In this document: one piece after another, positions 46,485-54,632 of the stretch
How positions within the stretch are numbered: position 1 is the stretch's first letter
Layout: every line of letters begins with the position of its first letter
Assembly: GCF_011193355.1 (NCBI RefSeq)
Contig: NZ_CP049780.1
Coordinates: forward strand, 5,848,445 to 5,912,444
DNA length: 64,000 bases
Origin: Streptomyces sp. JB150
GTDB lineage: Bacteria > Actinomycetota > Actinomycetes > Streptomycetales > Streptomycetaceae
Direction of reading: 5' to 3'
Position numbers and translations under genes: made by a program
The notes under the pieces: model-generated
What the model was told of the DNA's origin: nothing
Seen by the model: only the letters and a program-made list of their open reading frames with translations
The model's database searches: none

Positions 46485-47698
46485 TTGTCCCCCTCGAAGT
46501 GCGGGTTCTCCCAGATGACCGTCGCGCCCATGCCGAAGCCGACGCACATGGTGGTCAGGCCGTAGCGGACGTGCGGCTGCTCCTCGAACTGGCGGGCCAG
46601 CTGCGTCATCAGGCGGACGCCGGAGGAGGCCAGCGGGTGGCCGAAGGCGATGGCGCCGCCGTACTGGTTGACGCGCGCGTCGTCGTCGGCGATGCCGTAG
46701 TGCTCCAGGAAGGCCAGGACCTGGACGGCGAAGGCCTCGTTGATCTCGAACAGGCCGATGTCGGAGATCGACAGGCCCGCCTTGGCGAGGGCCTTCTCGG
46801 TGGCCGGGATCGGGCCGTAGCCCATGACCTCCGGCTCCACGCCCGCGAAGGCGTAGGAGACCAGGCGCATCTTGACCGGCAGGCCGTTCTCGCGCGCGAA
46901 GTCCTCGGAGGCGATGATCGAGGCGGTGGCGCCGTCGTTCAGACCGGCCGCGTTGCCCGCGGTGACCCGGCCGTGCACACGGAACGGCGTCTTCAGGCCC
47001 TGGAGGTTCTCCAGCGTGGTGCCCGGGCGCATCGGCTCGTCGGCGGTGACCAGACCCCAGCCGGTCTCGCCGCCCTCGGGGTTGGTGCGGCGCACCGAGA
47101 TCGGGACCAGGTCGGCCTGGATCTTGCCGTTGGCGTACGCCTTGGCGGCCTTCTCCTGGGAGCGGACCGCGTACTCGTCGGCGCGCAGCTTGGTGATCTG
47201 CGGGTAGCGGTCGTGCAGGTTCTCGGCCGTCATGCCCATGAACAGGGCGGACTCGTCGACCAGCTTCTCGGAGACGAACCGCGGGTTCGGGTCGACGCCC
47301 TCGCCCATCGGGTGGCGGCCCATGTGCTCGACACCGCCCGCGATGACGGCGTCGTAGGCGCCGAAGGCGATGGAGCCGGCGGTCGTCGTCACGGCCGTCA
47401 GGGCGCCCGCGCACATCCGGTCGATGGAGTAGCCGGGGACCGACTGCGGCAGACCGGCGAGGATGCCGGCCGTGCGGCCGAGGGTCAGGCCCTGGTCACC
47501 GATCTGCGTGGTCGCGGCGATGGCGACCTCGTCGATCTTCTTCGGGTCCAGGCCGGGGTTGCGGCGCAGCAGCTCCCGGATCGCCTTCACGACAAGGTCG
47601 TCGGCGCGGGTCTCGTGGTAGATGCCCTTCGGGCCCGCCTTGCCGAACGGGGTGCGGACGCCGTCGACGAAGACGACGTCCCTGACGGTACGAGGCAC
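46481..47698 (-). CDS. fadA: Acetyl-CoA acyltransferase (thiolase)
   Basis: 405 aa. The nucleophilic Cys is C96 in SIDRMCAGAL; the catalytic His is in GGAIAFGHPLASSG and the second Cys in TTMCVGFGMG. It cleaves 3-ketoacyl-CoA with CoA to give acetyl-CoA and a shortened acyl-CoA. GTG 47698 is chosen because GGAGGA lies about 8 nt upstream. It is the first gene of the fadAB operon; a perfect 18-bp palindrome overlaps the transcription start region 51 bp upstream, pointing to repressor control released by an acyl-CoA. Confidence 0.95.
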   Translation of the reverse strand: MPRTVRDVVFVDGVRTPFGKAGPKGIYHETRADDLVVKAIRELLRRNPGLDPKKIDEVAIAATTQIGDQGLTLGRTAGILAGLPQSVPGYSIDRMCAGALTAVTTTAGSIAFGAYDAVIAGGVEHMGRHPMGEGVDPNPRFVSEKLVDESALFMGMTAENLHDRYPQITKLRADEYAVRSQEKAAKAYANGKIQADLVPISVRRTNPEGGETGWGLVTADEPMRPGTTLENLQGLKTPFRVHGRVTAGNAAGLNDGATASIIASEDFARENGLPVKMRLVSYAFAGVEPEVMGYGPIPATEKALAKAGLSISDIGLFEINEAFAVQVLAFLEHYGIADDDARVNQYGGAIAFGHPLASSGVRLMTQLARQFEEQPHVRYGLTTMCVGFGMGATVIWENPHFEGDK

Positions 47699-47748
47699 GA
47701 TGGCTCTCCTCCAGGGTGTGCGGGGTGGCACTGCTGCGGCACGCATGC

Positions 47749-47766
47749 ACTGAGCGCGCGCTCAGT
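47749..47766. promoter_or_regulatory. Perfect 18-bp palindrome at the fadAB promoter
   Basis: ACTGAGCGCGCGCTCAGT reads the same on both strands. It lies directly downstream of a TAGCAT -10 for fadAB, the usual position of a TetR-family operator. The regulator gene is not in the window. Confidence 0.65.
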
Positions 47767-47769
47767 CCC

Positions 47770-47775
47770 ATGCTA
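47770..47775 (-). promoter_or_regulatory. -10 element of the fadAB promoter
   Basis: TAGCAT on the minus strand immediately before the 18-bp palindrome; a -35 is not obvious. Confidence 0.45.
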
Positions 47776-47855
47776 CTTGTGGGTAACGTAGCTGCACAGT
47801 CCCCCCACCCGGAGCGGTGAAGGTCACACCCGGAAGGCCGCCGGAACGCCGCCGC

Positions 47856-48893
47856 TCACCGGGCCGGCGGCGCCGTCGACCCGCGCGGCGTCAGGACGGG
47901 CGTCGGCACCGGATGCGACCCCGGACCGTCCCCGGTGATCACCCCGAACAGCGTCCGCGCCACCTCCGCGCCGAACCCGTGCACATCGTGACTCATCGCG
48001 GACAGCGTCGGATGCGTCAGCCGGCACAGCTGCGAGTCGTCCCACGCCAGCAGCGACACGTCCTCCGGCACCCGCAGACCCATCTCCGCCGCCACCGACA
48101 GCCCGGCCACCGCCATGATGTCGTTGTCGTACACGATCGCCGTCGGCCGGTCCGGCGGGGCGGCGGTCAGCAGCGACCGCGTCGCCCGCGCCCCCGCCTC
48201 GCCCGAGAAGTCGGTCGCCACCTGCCACGCCCCGGCCAGCCCCAGCTCCCGCGCCACCGAGTCGAAGGCGGCCGTGCGCAGCGCCGTGTGCCCGAGCGCC
48301 GCCGCGCCGCCGACCCGGGCGATCCGCCGGTGCCCGAGCGCGGCGAGATACCGCACCGCCTCACCCACGGCGGTCGTGTCGTCCGTCCACACCGAGGTCA
48401 GCGAACCGGTCAGCGACGGATGCCCGACGGCGACCACCGGCAGCCCGAGCCGTTCGGCGACCGGCACCCGCGGATCCTCCGCGCGGAAGTCCACCAGGAT
48501 CGAACCGCCGATCTGCCGCCCCTTCCACCAGGACTCCAGCAGCCCGGCCTCCTCCTCCACGCTCTTCACCAGGCGCAGCAGCAGGGAGCAGGAGTGCTCG
48601 GTCAGCACGCTCTCCACGCCGGAGACGAACTCCATGTAGAACGGCTCCAGGCCCAGCAACCGCGCCGGCCGGCAGATCGCCAGCCCCACCACGTCCACCC
48701 GTGACCCGGCCAGCGACCGCGCGGTCAGGTTCGGCTCCCAGCCCAGCTCCCGGGCGGCCCGGAAGATCCGCTCCCGGGTGGCCTGCGACAGGCCCGGTTT
48801 GTGGTTGAAGGCCAGCGACACGGCACCCTTGGAGACACCGGCGCGCGCGGCGACGTCCTTGATGGTGACGCGAGGACCAGGAACGGCGGTCAT
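47856..48893 (-). CDS. LacI-family transcriptional regulator of mannoside use
   Basis: 345 aa. The HTH is at the N-terminus (VTIKDVAARAGVSKGAVSLAF), followed by the hinge and a periplasmic-binding-like effector domain (VDVVGLAICRPARLLG...). It overlaps the end of the beta-mannosidase gene by ATGA, so the regulator is made from the operon it presumably controls. Likely effector: mannose, mannobiose or a related sugar. LacI-like palindromes in the divergent promoter region (51279-51368) are the expected targets. Confidence 0.92.
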   Translation of the reverse strand: MTAVPGPRVTIKDVAARAGVSKGAVSLAFNHKPGLSQATRERIFRAARELGWEPNLTARSLAGSRVDVVGLAICRPARLLGLEPFYMEFVSGVESVLTEHSCSLLLRLVKSVEEEAGLLESWWKGRQIGGSILVDFRAEDPRVPVAERLGLPVVAVGHPSLTGSLTSVWTDDTTAVGEAVRYLAALGHRRIARVGGAAALGHTALRTAAFDSVARELGLAGAWQVATDFSGEAGARATRSLLTAAPPDRPTAIVYDNDIMAVAGLSVAAEMGLRVPEDVSLLAWDDSQLCRLTHPTLSAMSHDVHGFGAEVARTLFGVITGDGPGSHPVPTPVLTPRGSTAPPAR

Positions 48894-51268
48894 CGAGAGG
48901 GCTCCATGCAGTACAGGGCGGCCCGGGCGGCGGCCGCGTCGGGATTCTCCCAGCCCCGCACGCCGATGGTCACCCGCTCCCCGGGAAGCAGGGTCACGAG
49001 CCCCCGGTCGGCGCGCGCCGCCGGGTGCAGCCGGTCGGCCTGGAGCAGCAGGTCCCGCACCAGCGTCCGGGCCGTCACCTCGATGCCGCCCGGCACCAGC
49101 GCCACCTCGAACCGAGGCCGCGGGTAGGGGATCTCCCGGTCCGGCGCGGGAAAGCGCAGCGAGCGTGAGGCACCGTCCGCCTCCGCCACCAGGAACTCCT
49201 TCGGCCCGCCCGGCTCCAGCTCGCGCGGCACCGGCACCGCCTCGACCGCGCGCCGCCCCGCCGTGAAGCCCACCTCCGCCGCGCCCAGCACCTCTCCCTC
49301 GACGTTCATCCGGCGCAGCCGCAGCGCACCCGGCCACACCTCGCCGGACTGGTTGACGACGGCGACCACGAGCCCGCCGTCCCGCTCCTCCCGCACGGTC
49401 AGCAGCCGGTCGGCGTAGACCCGCCTCAGCTCGTGGTAGAGGGGTTTCTCGCGGCCGTCGCCGTCGATGGCGGCCCAGGAGGTGACGGGCCAGCAGTCGT
49501 TGAGCTGCCAGACGACGGTGCCCGCGCACACGGGCCAGTGCGAGCGCCAGTGCTCGATGCCGGCGGCGACCGCGCGGGCCTGGTTGACCTGGGTCAGGTA
49601 GTGCCAGCGGTCGAAGTCGCCCTCCGGGACAGCGAAATGGTGCTCCAGGCCGCGGTTCAGCTTGCCGTTGCCGTCCTCGGCCTTCTGGTGGTGCAGCATC
49701 CCCGGCGAGTCGGGGGCGAGTTCCTCGCCGGGCAGCGCGCGGCGCAGCGTGGCGTGGGCGGGGGGTGCCTGCCAGCCGAACTCGGCGACGAACCGGGGCA
49801 CGCTCGCCCGGTACCCGGCGTAGTCCTGCCGGTTCCACACCTCCCAGGAGTGGTGGGTGCCGTGCGCCGGGTCGTTGGGGTGATGGTCCCAGGAGCCGGA
49901 CCAGGGACTGCCCGCGGTGTACGGCCGGGTGGGGTCCAGCTCGGCGACGATCCGCGGCAGCAGGCCGAGGTAGTAGCCCTCCCCCCAGGAGTCCCCGGCG
50001 AGCGGGCCCTCCCAGTCCCAGTCCCTAAACCCCCACAGGTTCTCGTTGTTGCCGTTCCACAGCACCAGCGACGGATGCGGCATCAACCGGACGACGTTCT
50101 CCCGCGCATCCGCCTCCACCTCGCCCCGCAGCGGCTGCTCCTCCGGGTAGGCGGCACACGCGAAGAGGAAGTCCTGCCAGACCATGAGCCCGAGTTCGTC
50201 GCAGACGTCGTAGAAGGCGTCGTCCTCGTAGATCCCGCCGCCCCACACCCGCACCAGGTCCACGCCCGCGTCCGCAGCCTGCCGCAGCCGCCGCTCGTAC
50301 CGCGCGCGCGTCACCCGGGACGGGAACACGTCGTCCGGGATCCAGTTCACGCCCCGCGCGAACAGGCGCTCGCCGTTGACGACGAGGGTGAACCCGGTGC
50401 CGTGCTCGTCGGCGGAGGTGTCCAGCTCCACGGTCCTGAAGCCCACCCGCCGCCGCCACACGTCCAGCCGGTCGGTGCCGTGCAGCAGCGTCAGCTCCAC
50501 GTCGTACAGCGGCTGTGCGCCGTAGCCGCGCGGCCACCACAGCGCCACGTCCGGCACCCGCAGCCGTACGACCCCTGTCGTGCCGTCGACCGCGGCGCGC
50601 GCCACCGTCCCGCCCACCCGGGCCTCCACGGTGAGGTCCGCCTCGACGCGGGTGCGTTCCACGTCGAGCCGCAGCTCGACCACGCCCGTGCCGTCCTCGA
50701 CGGTGACCAGCGGGCGGACGCGGGCGATCCGGGCCGTCGACCAGTGCTCCAGCCGCACCGGCCGCCAGATGCCCGCGGTCACCAGCGTGGGCCCCCAGTC
50801 CCAGCCGAACGAGCAGGCCATCTTGCGCACGTACTGGTACGGCTCGGTGTAGGCGCCGGGGCGCTCGCCCAGCTCGCCCCGGACGGCCTCGGCCTCGGTG
50901 TACGCGGAGGCGAACCGGACCGTGAGCCGCCCCGCCAGACCGGTGACGTCGAACCGGTACGAGCGGTGCATGTTCCGCACCCGGCCCAGGAGCCGGCCGT
51001 CGAGCCGGATCTCGGCGACCGTGTCCAGGCCGTCGAAGACGAGGTCGGTCTGCTCGTACGGGGCACCCGAGACGTCCAGGTCGCGCTCGTACGTCCACTC
51101 CCGGCGGCCCACCCAGGCGACCTCCGGCTCGTTCCGGCCGAGGAACGGGTCCGGGATCACTCCGGCGGCCAGCAGATCGGTGTGCACGCACCCCGGCACG
51201 GCGGCCGGGAGCGAGGCCCCCTCGTGGAGCAGGACCCAGCCCTCGTCGAGCGGTGTGGCCTCCACCAT
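48890..51268 (-). CDS. GH2 beta-mannosidase (intracellular)
   Basis: 792 aa without signal peptide. GH2 layout: N-terminal jelly roll (YERDLDVSGAPYEQTDLVFDGLDTVAEI), Ig-like sandwich, then the TIM barrel with acid/base E409 in WNGNNENLW and nucleophile E496 in FVAEFGWQ; the opening DEGWVLLHEG and the KMACSFGWDWGP block are typical of beta-mannosidases rather than beta-galactosidases. It would hydrolyse imported manno-oligosaccharides. The ATG has AAGGGAG 5 nt upstream. It forms an operon with the LacI regulator and is divergent from a sugar ABC importer. Confidence 0.92.
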   Translation of the reverse strand: MVEATPLDEGWVLLHEGASLPAAVPGCVHTDLLAAGVIPDPFLGRNEPEVAWVGRREWTYERDLDVSGAPYEQTDLVFDGLDTVAEIRLDGRLLGRVRNMHRSYRFDVTGLAGRLTVRFASAYTEAEAVRGELGERPGAYTEPYQYVRKMACSFGWDWGPTLVTAGIWRPVRLEHWSTARIARVRPLVTVEDGTGVVELRLDVERTRVEADLTVEARVGGTVARAAVDGTTGVVRLRVPDVALWWPRGYGAQPLYDVELTLLHGTDRLDVWRRRVGFRTVELDTSADEHGTGFTLVVNGERLFARGVNWIPDDVFPSRVTRARYERRLRQAADAGVDLVRVWGGGIYEDDAFYDVCDELGLMVWQDFLFACAAYPEEQPLRGEVEADARENVVRLMPHPSLVLWNGNNENLWGFRDWDWEGPLAGDSWGEGYYLGLLPRIVAELDPTRPYTAGSPWSGSWDHHPNDPAHGTHHSWEVWNRQDYAGYRASVPRFVAEFGWQAPPAHATLRRALPGEELAPDSPGMLHHQKAEDGNGKLNRGLEHHFAVPEGDFDRWHYLTQVNQARAVAAGIEHWRSHWPVCAGTVVWQLNDCWPVTSWAAIDGDGREKPLYHELRRVYADRLLTVREERDGGLVVAVVNQSGEVWPGALRLRRMNVEGEVLGAAEVGFTAGRRAVEAVPVPRELEPGGPKEFLVAEADGASRSLRFPAPDREIPYPRPRFEVALVPGGIEVTARTLVRDLLLQADRLHPAARADRGLVTLLPGERVTIGVRGWENPDAAAARAALYCMEPSR

Positions 51269-51278
51269 GCGCACTCCC

Positions 51279-51290
51279 TTAACCGGTCCA
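51279..51290. promoter_or_regulatory. ACCGGT-centred half-palindrome A in the mannoside promoter region
   Basis: TTAACCGGTCCA, close to the start of the beta-mannosidase gene; resembles site B 66 bp away. Confidence 0.4.
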
Positions 51291-51344
51291 AGACAACGGG
51301 AAATCTTTTCGCAAGCTCGCACGCAACCTTGGCGAGATAGAGAC

Positions 51345-51356
51345 TTTACCGGTTCA
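51345..51356. promoter_or_regulatory. ACCGGT-centred half-palindrome B in the mannoside promoter region
   Basis: TTTACCGGTTCA, sharing 9 of 12 bases with site A. Paired sites in a divergent spacer suit a looping LacI tetramer or dimer pair. Confidence 0.4.
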
Positions 51357-51368
51357 GAAAGCGCTGTC
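51357..51368. promoter_or_regulatory. LacI/GalR-like operator
   Basis: GAAAGCGCTGTC differs by one base from the palindrome GAAAGCGCTTTC, a common LacI-family operator form in Streptomyces; it abuts site B and lies 61 bp before the binding-protein start. Confidence 0.5.
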
Positions 51369-51429
51369 AGAGTGCCGAAACCAGCCAACCCGCACGTGCT
51401 CGTCCGTCCCGTGAACGGAGCTGACGCAC

Positions 51430-52776
51430 ATGAACCGCCGCACCGACCACCGCACCAACGGCCCGGCGACCCGCCGCGCCACCCTCGCCCTCGCCGCGGC
51501 CACCCTGCTCCTCGCCGCGTGCACCGGCACCGGAGGCAGCACCGAGGGCGCGGACGCCAAGGCCCCCGACGACCCGTCCCGGGTGAGCGGAACCATCACC
51601 GTCCTCACCGTCCGCACCGACCTCGTGCAGGACGGCACGATGGACCGCTACGCCGCCGCGTTCAACAAGACCTATCCCAAGGTCAAGGTCGAGTTCCAGG
51701 CCCTCACGAACTACGAGTCCGAGATCAAGATCCGGATGAACACGGAGAACTACGGCGACGTCCTGCTGATCCCCGCGGTGATCGAGAAGGACGACTACCC
51801 GAAGTTCTTCGCCTCGCTCGGCAGCCGGGAGGAACGCCGCGAGAAGTACCGCTTCACCGACTTCACCACGGTGGACGGCAAGGTCTACGGGCAGAGCCCG
51901 GTCGGCGTGGCCCCCGGCTTCGTCTACAACAAGCGGGTGTGGAAGGAGGCCGGGATCACCGAGTGGCCCACCACCCCGGACGAGTTCCTCGCCGCCCTGA
52001 AGGCCGTGAAGTCCCGGACCGACGCGATTCCCTACTACACCAACTTCGCCGCCCAGTGGCCGCTGACCTCCTGGACGTACGTCAACGGCTCCGTCAGCTG
52101 CGACACCGGCGCCACCACGAAGCTCGCCGAGGGCAACCCGTGGGCCGAGGGCGCCGACCTGCGCGTCGCGGACACCCTGCTGCACGACATCGTCGCGCAG
52201 GGCCTCGCCGAGAAGGACCCGACCACCACCAACTGGGAGGCCTCCAAGACCCGGCTGGCCAAGGGCGAGATCGCCACCCAGTGGCTCGGCACCTGGGCGG
52301 TCGTCCAGTTCCGGGACGCCGCCCGCAAGGCCGGCGTGAACCCCGACGACATCGGCTTCATGCCCTTCCCGGCCCAGGTGGACGGCACGTTCTGCGCGGT
52401 CGTCGCCCCCGACTACAACCAGGCCGTCAACATCCACTCCGACCACAAGGAGGCGGCCCGCGCCTGGATCGACTGGTTCACCGACAAGTCCGGCTACGTC
52501 GAGGACAACCTCGCCATCTCGCCCCTCCGGGACGCGCCGCTGCCCGAGGTGCTGAAGCCCTACGAGGAGGAGGGCGTCCAGCTCATCGAGGTCGACGACG
52601 CCCGGGGCGCCGAGGTCAAGCGGATCGACAACGAGTCCGAGGTCGGCATCTACAAGCCCGACTACCGCCAGGACCTCGTCGACCTGGCCCGCGGCGCCCG
52701 CGACGGCGATCTGGACGGCTTCCTCGACGACCTCGGCAGGCGCTGGACCGAGACCCAGAAGTCCCTGGGGTCCTGA
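51430..52776 (+). CDS. Sugar ABC importer, solute-binding lipoprotein (mannoside locus)
   Basis: 448 aa. A signal peptide ends in lipobox LLLAACT. The body is family 1 solute-binding (SGTITVLTVRTDLVQDG, ALTNYESEIKIRMNTENYGDVLLIP, LAKGEIATQWLGTWAVVQF). Together with the divergent beta-mannosidase and LacI regulator, manno-oligosaccharides are the inferred substrate. It is the first gene of a three-gene importer with no ATPase, so a shared MsiK-like ATPase is expected. The 161-bp spacer upstream carries the candidate LacI operators. Confidence 0.9.
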   Translation: MNRRTDHRTNGPATRRATLALAAATLLLAACTGTGGSTEGADAKAPDDPSRVSGTITVLTVRTDLVQDGTMDRYAAAFNKTYPKVKVEFQALTNYESEIKIRMNTENYGDVLLIPAVIEKDDYPKFFASLGSREERREKYRFTDFTTVDGKVYGQSPVGVAPGFVYNKRVWKEAGITEWPTTPDEFLAALKAVKSRTDAIPYYTNFAAQWPLTSWTYVNGSVSCDTGATTKLAEGNPWAEGADLRVADTLLHDIVAQGLAEKDPTTTNWEASKTRLAKGEIATQWLGTWAVVQFRDAARKAGVNPDDIGFMPFPAQVDGTFCAVVAPDYNQAVNIHSDHKEAARAWIDWFTDKSGYVEDNLAISPLRDAPLPEVLKPYEEEGVQLIEVDDARGAEVKRIDNESEVGIYKPDYRQDLVDLARGARDGDLDGFLDDLGRRWTETQKSLGS

Positions 52777-53723
52777 TGGCGCACCTCACCGAGAAGGCCC
52801 GGGGCACGGCACCGGCCGCACCCGCCCCGCCCCGGCCGGTTCCGGCACCCCGCCGGGCCCGCCTGCGGCGGGGCGTCACCCCCTGGCTGTTCCTGCTGGC
52901 CCCGCTCGCGCTGCTGGTCACCTTCACGTACGCGCCGATCGTCAACATGGTCGCGTACAGCTTCACCGACTGGGACGGGGTCAGCCCCGAGCTGCGCTTC
53001 ACGGGGCCCGGCAACTACACGGAGATCTTCACCCGCGAGGACCTGTTCCAGGTCTTCTTCGTCTCCGGCTATTACCTCGCCGCCTCCGCGGTGCAGATCG
53101 TCGCCGCGCTGTACTTCGCCACGGTCCTCAGCTTCAACGTCCGCTTCCGGAACTTCTTCAAGGGCGTGCTGTTCTTCCCGTACCTGATCAACGGGGTGGC
53201 GATCGGCTTCGTCTTCCTCTACTTCTTCCAGGACGGCGGCACCCTCGACTCGGTGCTCGGCCTGTTCGGCGCGGACCCCGACCACGCCTGGCTGGGCGAC
53301 CCCGTCTCGGCGAACACCTCCCTCGCGGGCGTGTCCGTCTGGCGCTACCTCGGCCTGAACTTCGTCCTGTTCCTCGGCGCGATCCAGTCCATCCCCGGCG
53401 AGCTGTACGAGGCGGCCGAGCTGGACGGGGCGAACCGCTGGCAGCAGTTCCGGCACATCATCGCGCCCGGCATCAAACCGGTGCTCACCCTGACCGTGAT
53501 CCTGTCGGTCTCCGGCTCGCTGTCCGCCTTCGAGATCCCGTACATCATGACCGGCGGCGCGACCGGCACCGAGACCTTCGTGATCCAGACCGTGAAGCTG
53601 GCGTTCCAGTTCAACAAGACGGGGCTCGCCTCGGCGGCGGCCGTCGTGCTGCTGCTGATCATCCTGCTGGTGACCTGGGTGCAGCGCCGCCTCGTCCCCG
53701 ACGAGAGGGTGGACCTCGTATGA
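52776..53723 (+). CDS. Sugar ABC importer permease (MalF type)
   Basis: 315 aa, with a Pro/Ala-rich cytoplasmic start and six membrane segments. The EAA loop reads YEAAELDGANRWQQFRHIIAPGIKP. The ATG shares one base with the TGA of the binding-protein gene (TGATG), so translation is coupled. It pairs with the following permease to form the channel. Confidence 0.92.
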   Translation: MAHLTEKARGTAPAAPAPPRPVPAPRRARLRRGVTPWLFLLAPLALLVTFTYAPIVNMVAYSFTDWDGVSPELRFTGPGNYTEIFTREDLFQVFFVSGYYLAASAVQIVAALYFATVLSFNVRFRNFFKGVLFFPYLINGVAIGFVFLYFFQDGGTLDSVLGLFGADPDHAWLGDPVSANTSLAGVSVWRYLGLNFVLFLGAIQSIPGELYEAAELDGANRWQQFRHIIAPGIKPVLTLTVILSVSGSLSAFEIPYIMTGGATGTETFVIQTVKLAFQFNKTGLASAAAVVLLLIILLVTWVQRRLVPDERVDLV

Positions 53724-54550
53724 CCCGCCGCGTCCTGGCCCGCACCCTGGTGTACCTGTCGCTGGCCCTGGCGACGGTGGTCGTGCTGCTCCCGCTGACG
53801 GTGGTCGTGCTGACCTCGCTCAAGACCGAGCGGGAGATGGCGGACGACGGCGGCGCGCTGTCCCTGCCGGAGAATCCGCTGAACTTCGCCAACTACGTGT
53901 CGGCGTTCCAGGACGGCCGGATGCTCTCCGCGTTCGGCAACACGGCCTTCGTCCTGCTCTTCGCGGTCGGCGGCACCGTGCTGATCGGTTCCATGACGGC
54001 GTACGCGATCGACCGGTTCCGCTTCCGCTTCCGCAAGCCGGTCCTGGCGGCCTTCCTGGTCGCCGCGCTGGTCCCCGGGGTCACCACCCAGGTCGCGACC
54101 TTCCAGATCGTCACGAGCCTCGGCATGTTCGACTCGCTGTGGGCGCCGATCGCTCTCTACATGGGCACCGACATCGTCTCGATCTACATCTTCCTGCAGT
54201 TCGTCCGGTCCATCCCGGTCTCCCTGGACGAGGCCGCCCGCCTCGACGGCGCCGGCGCCTTCACCATCTACCGCAAGATCATCTTCCCGCTGCTGAAGCC
54301 GGCGATCGCCACGGTCGTCATCGTGAAGGGGATCACCGTCTACAACGACTTCTACATCCCCTTCCTCTACATGCCCTCCGAAGACCTTGGCGTGATCTCG
54401 ACGTCCCTTTTCCGCTTCCGCGGCCCCTTCGGCGCCCACTGGGAGACCATCTCGGCAGGAGCCGTCCTGGTCATCCTGCCCACACTGATCGTCTTCCTGG
54501 CCCTCCAGAAGTTCATCTACAACGGCTTCACCAAGGGAGCGACCAGATGA
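53720..54550 (+). CDS. Sugar ABC importer permease (MalG type)
   Basis: 276 aa, six membrane segments, EAA loop LDEAARLDGAGAFTIYRKIIFPLLKP. It begins by ATGA overlap with the previous gene and ends the operon, with the dispersed repeat (54571-54598) just beyond acting as a weak hairpin region. No ATP-binding gene follows. Confidence 0.92.
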   Translation: MTRRVLARTLVYLSLALATVVVLLPLTVVVLTSLKTEREMADDGGALSLPENPLNFANYVSAFQDGRMLSAFGNTAFVLLFAVGGTVLIGSMTAYAIDRFRFRFRKPVLAAFLVAALVPGVTTQVATFQIVTSLGMFDSLWAPIALYMGTDIVSIYIFLQFVRSIPVSLDEAARLDGAGAFTIYRKIIFPLLKPAIATVVIVKGITVYNDFYIPFLYMPSEDLGVISTSLFRFRGPFGAHWETISAGAVLVILPTLIVFLALQKFIYNGFTKGATR

Positions 54551-54570
54551 CCCCCAGAGGCGCACCCCTC

Positions 54571-54598
54571 AGGGGCGCGGGGAACTGCGCGACCAGCC
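54571..54598 (-). repeat. Dispersed intergenic repeat, copy 2 (inverted)
   Basis: The same unit as at 27184-27215 in opposite orientation, about 27 of 28 bases identical, in the 82-bp gap between the permease and RNase D stop codons. Adjacent CACCCCT/AGGGGCG can pair as a terminator-like stem. Confidence 0.7.
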
Positions 54599-54632
54599 AC
54601 AACGCACCCGCACAGGCCCCCGGCCAAAACCC

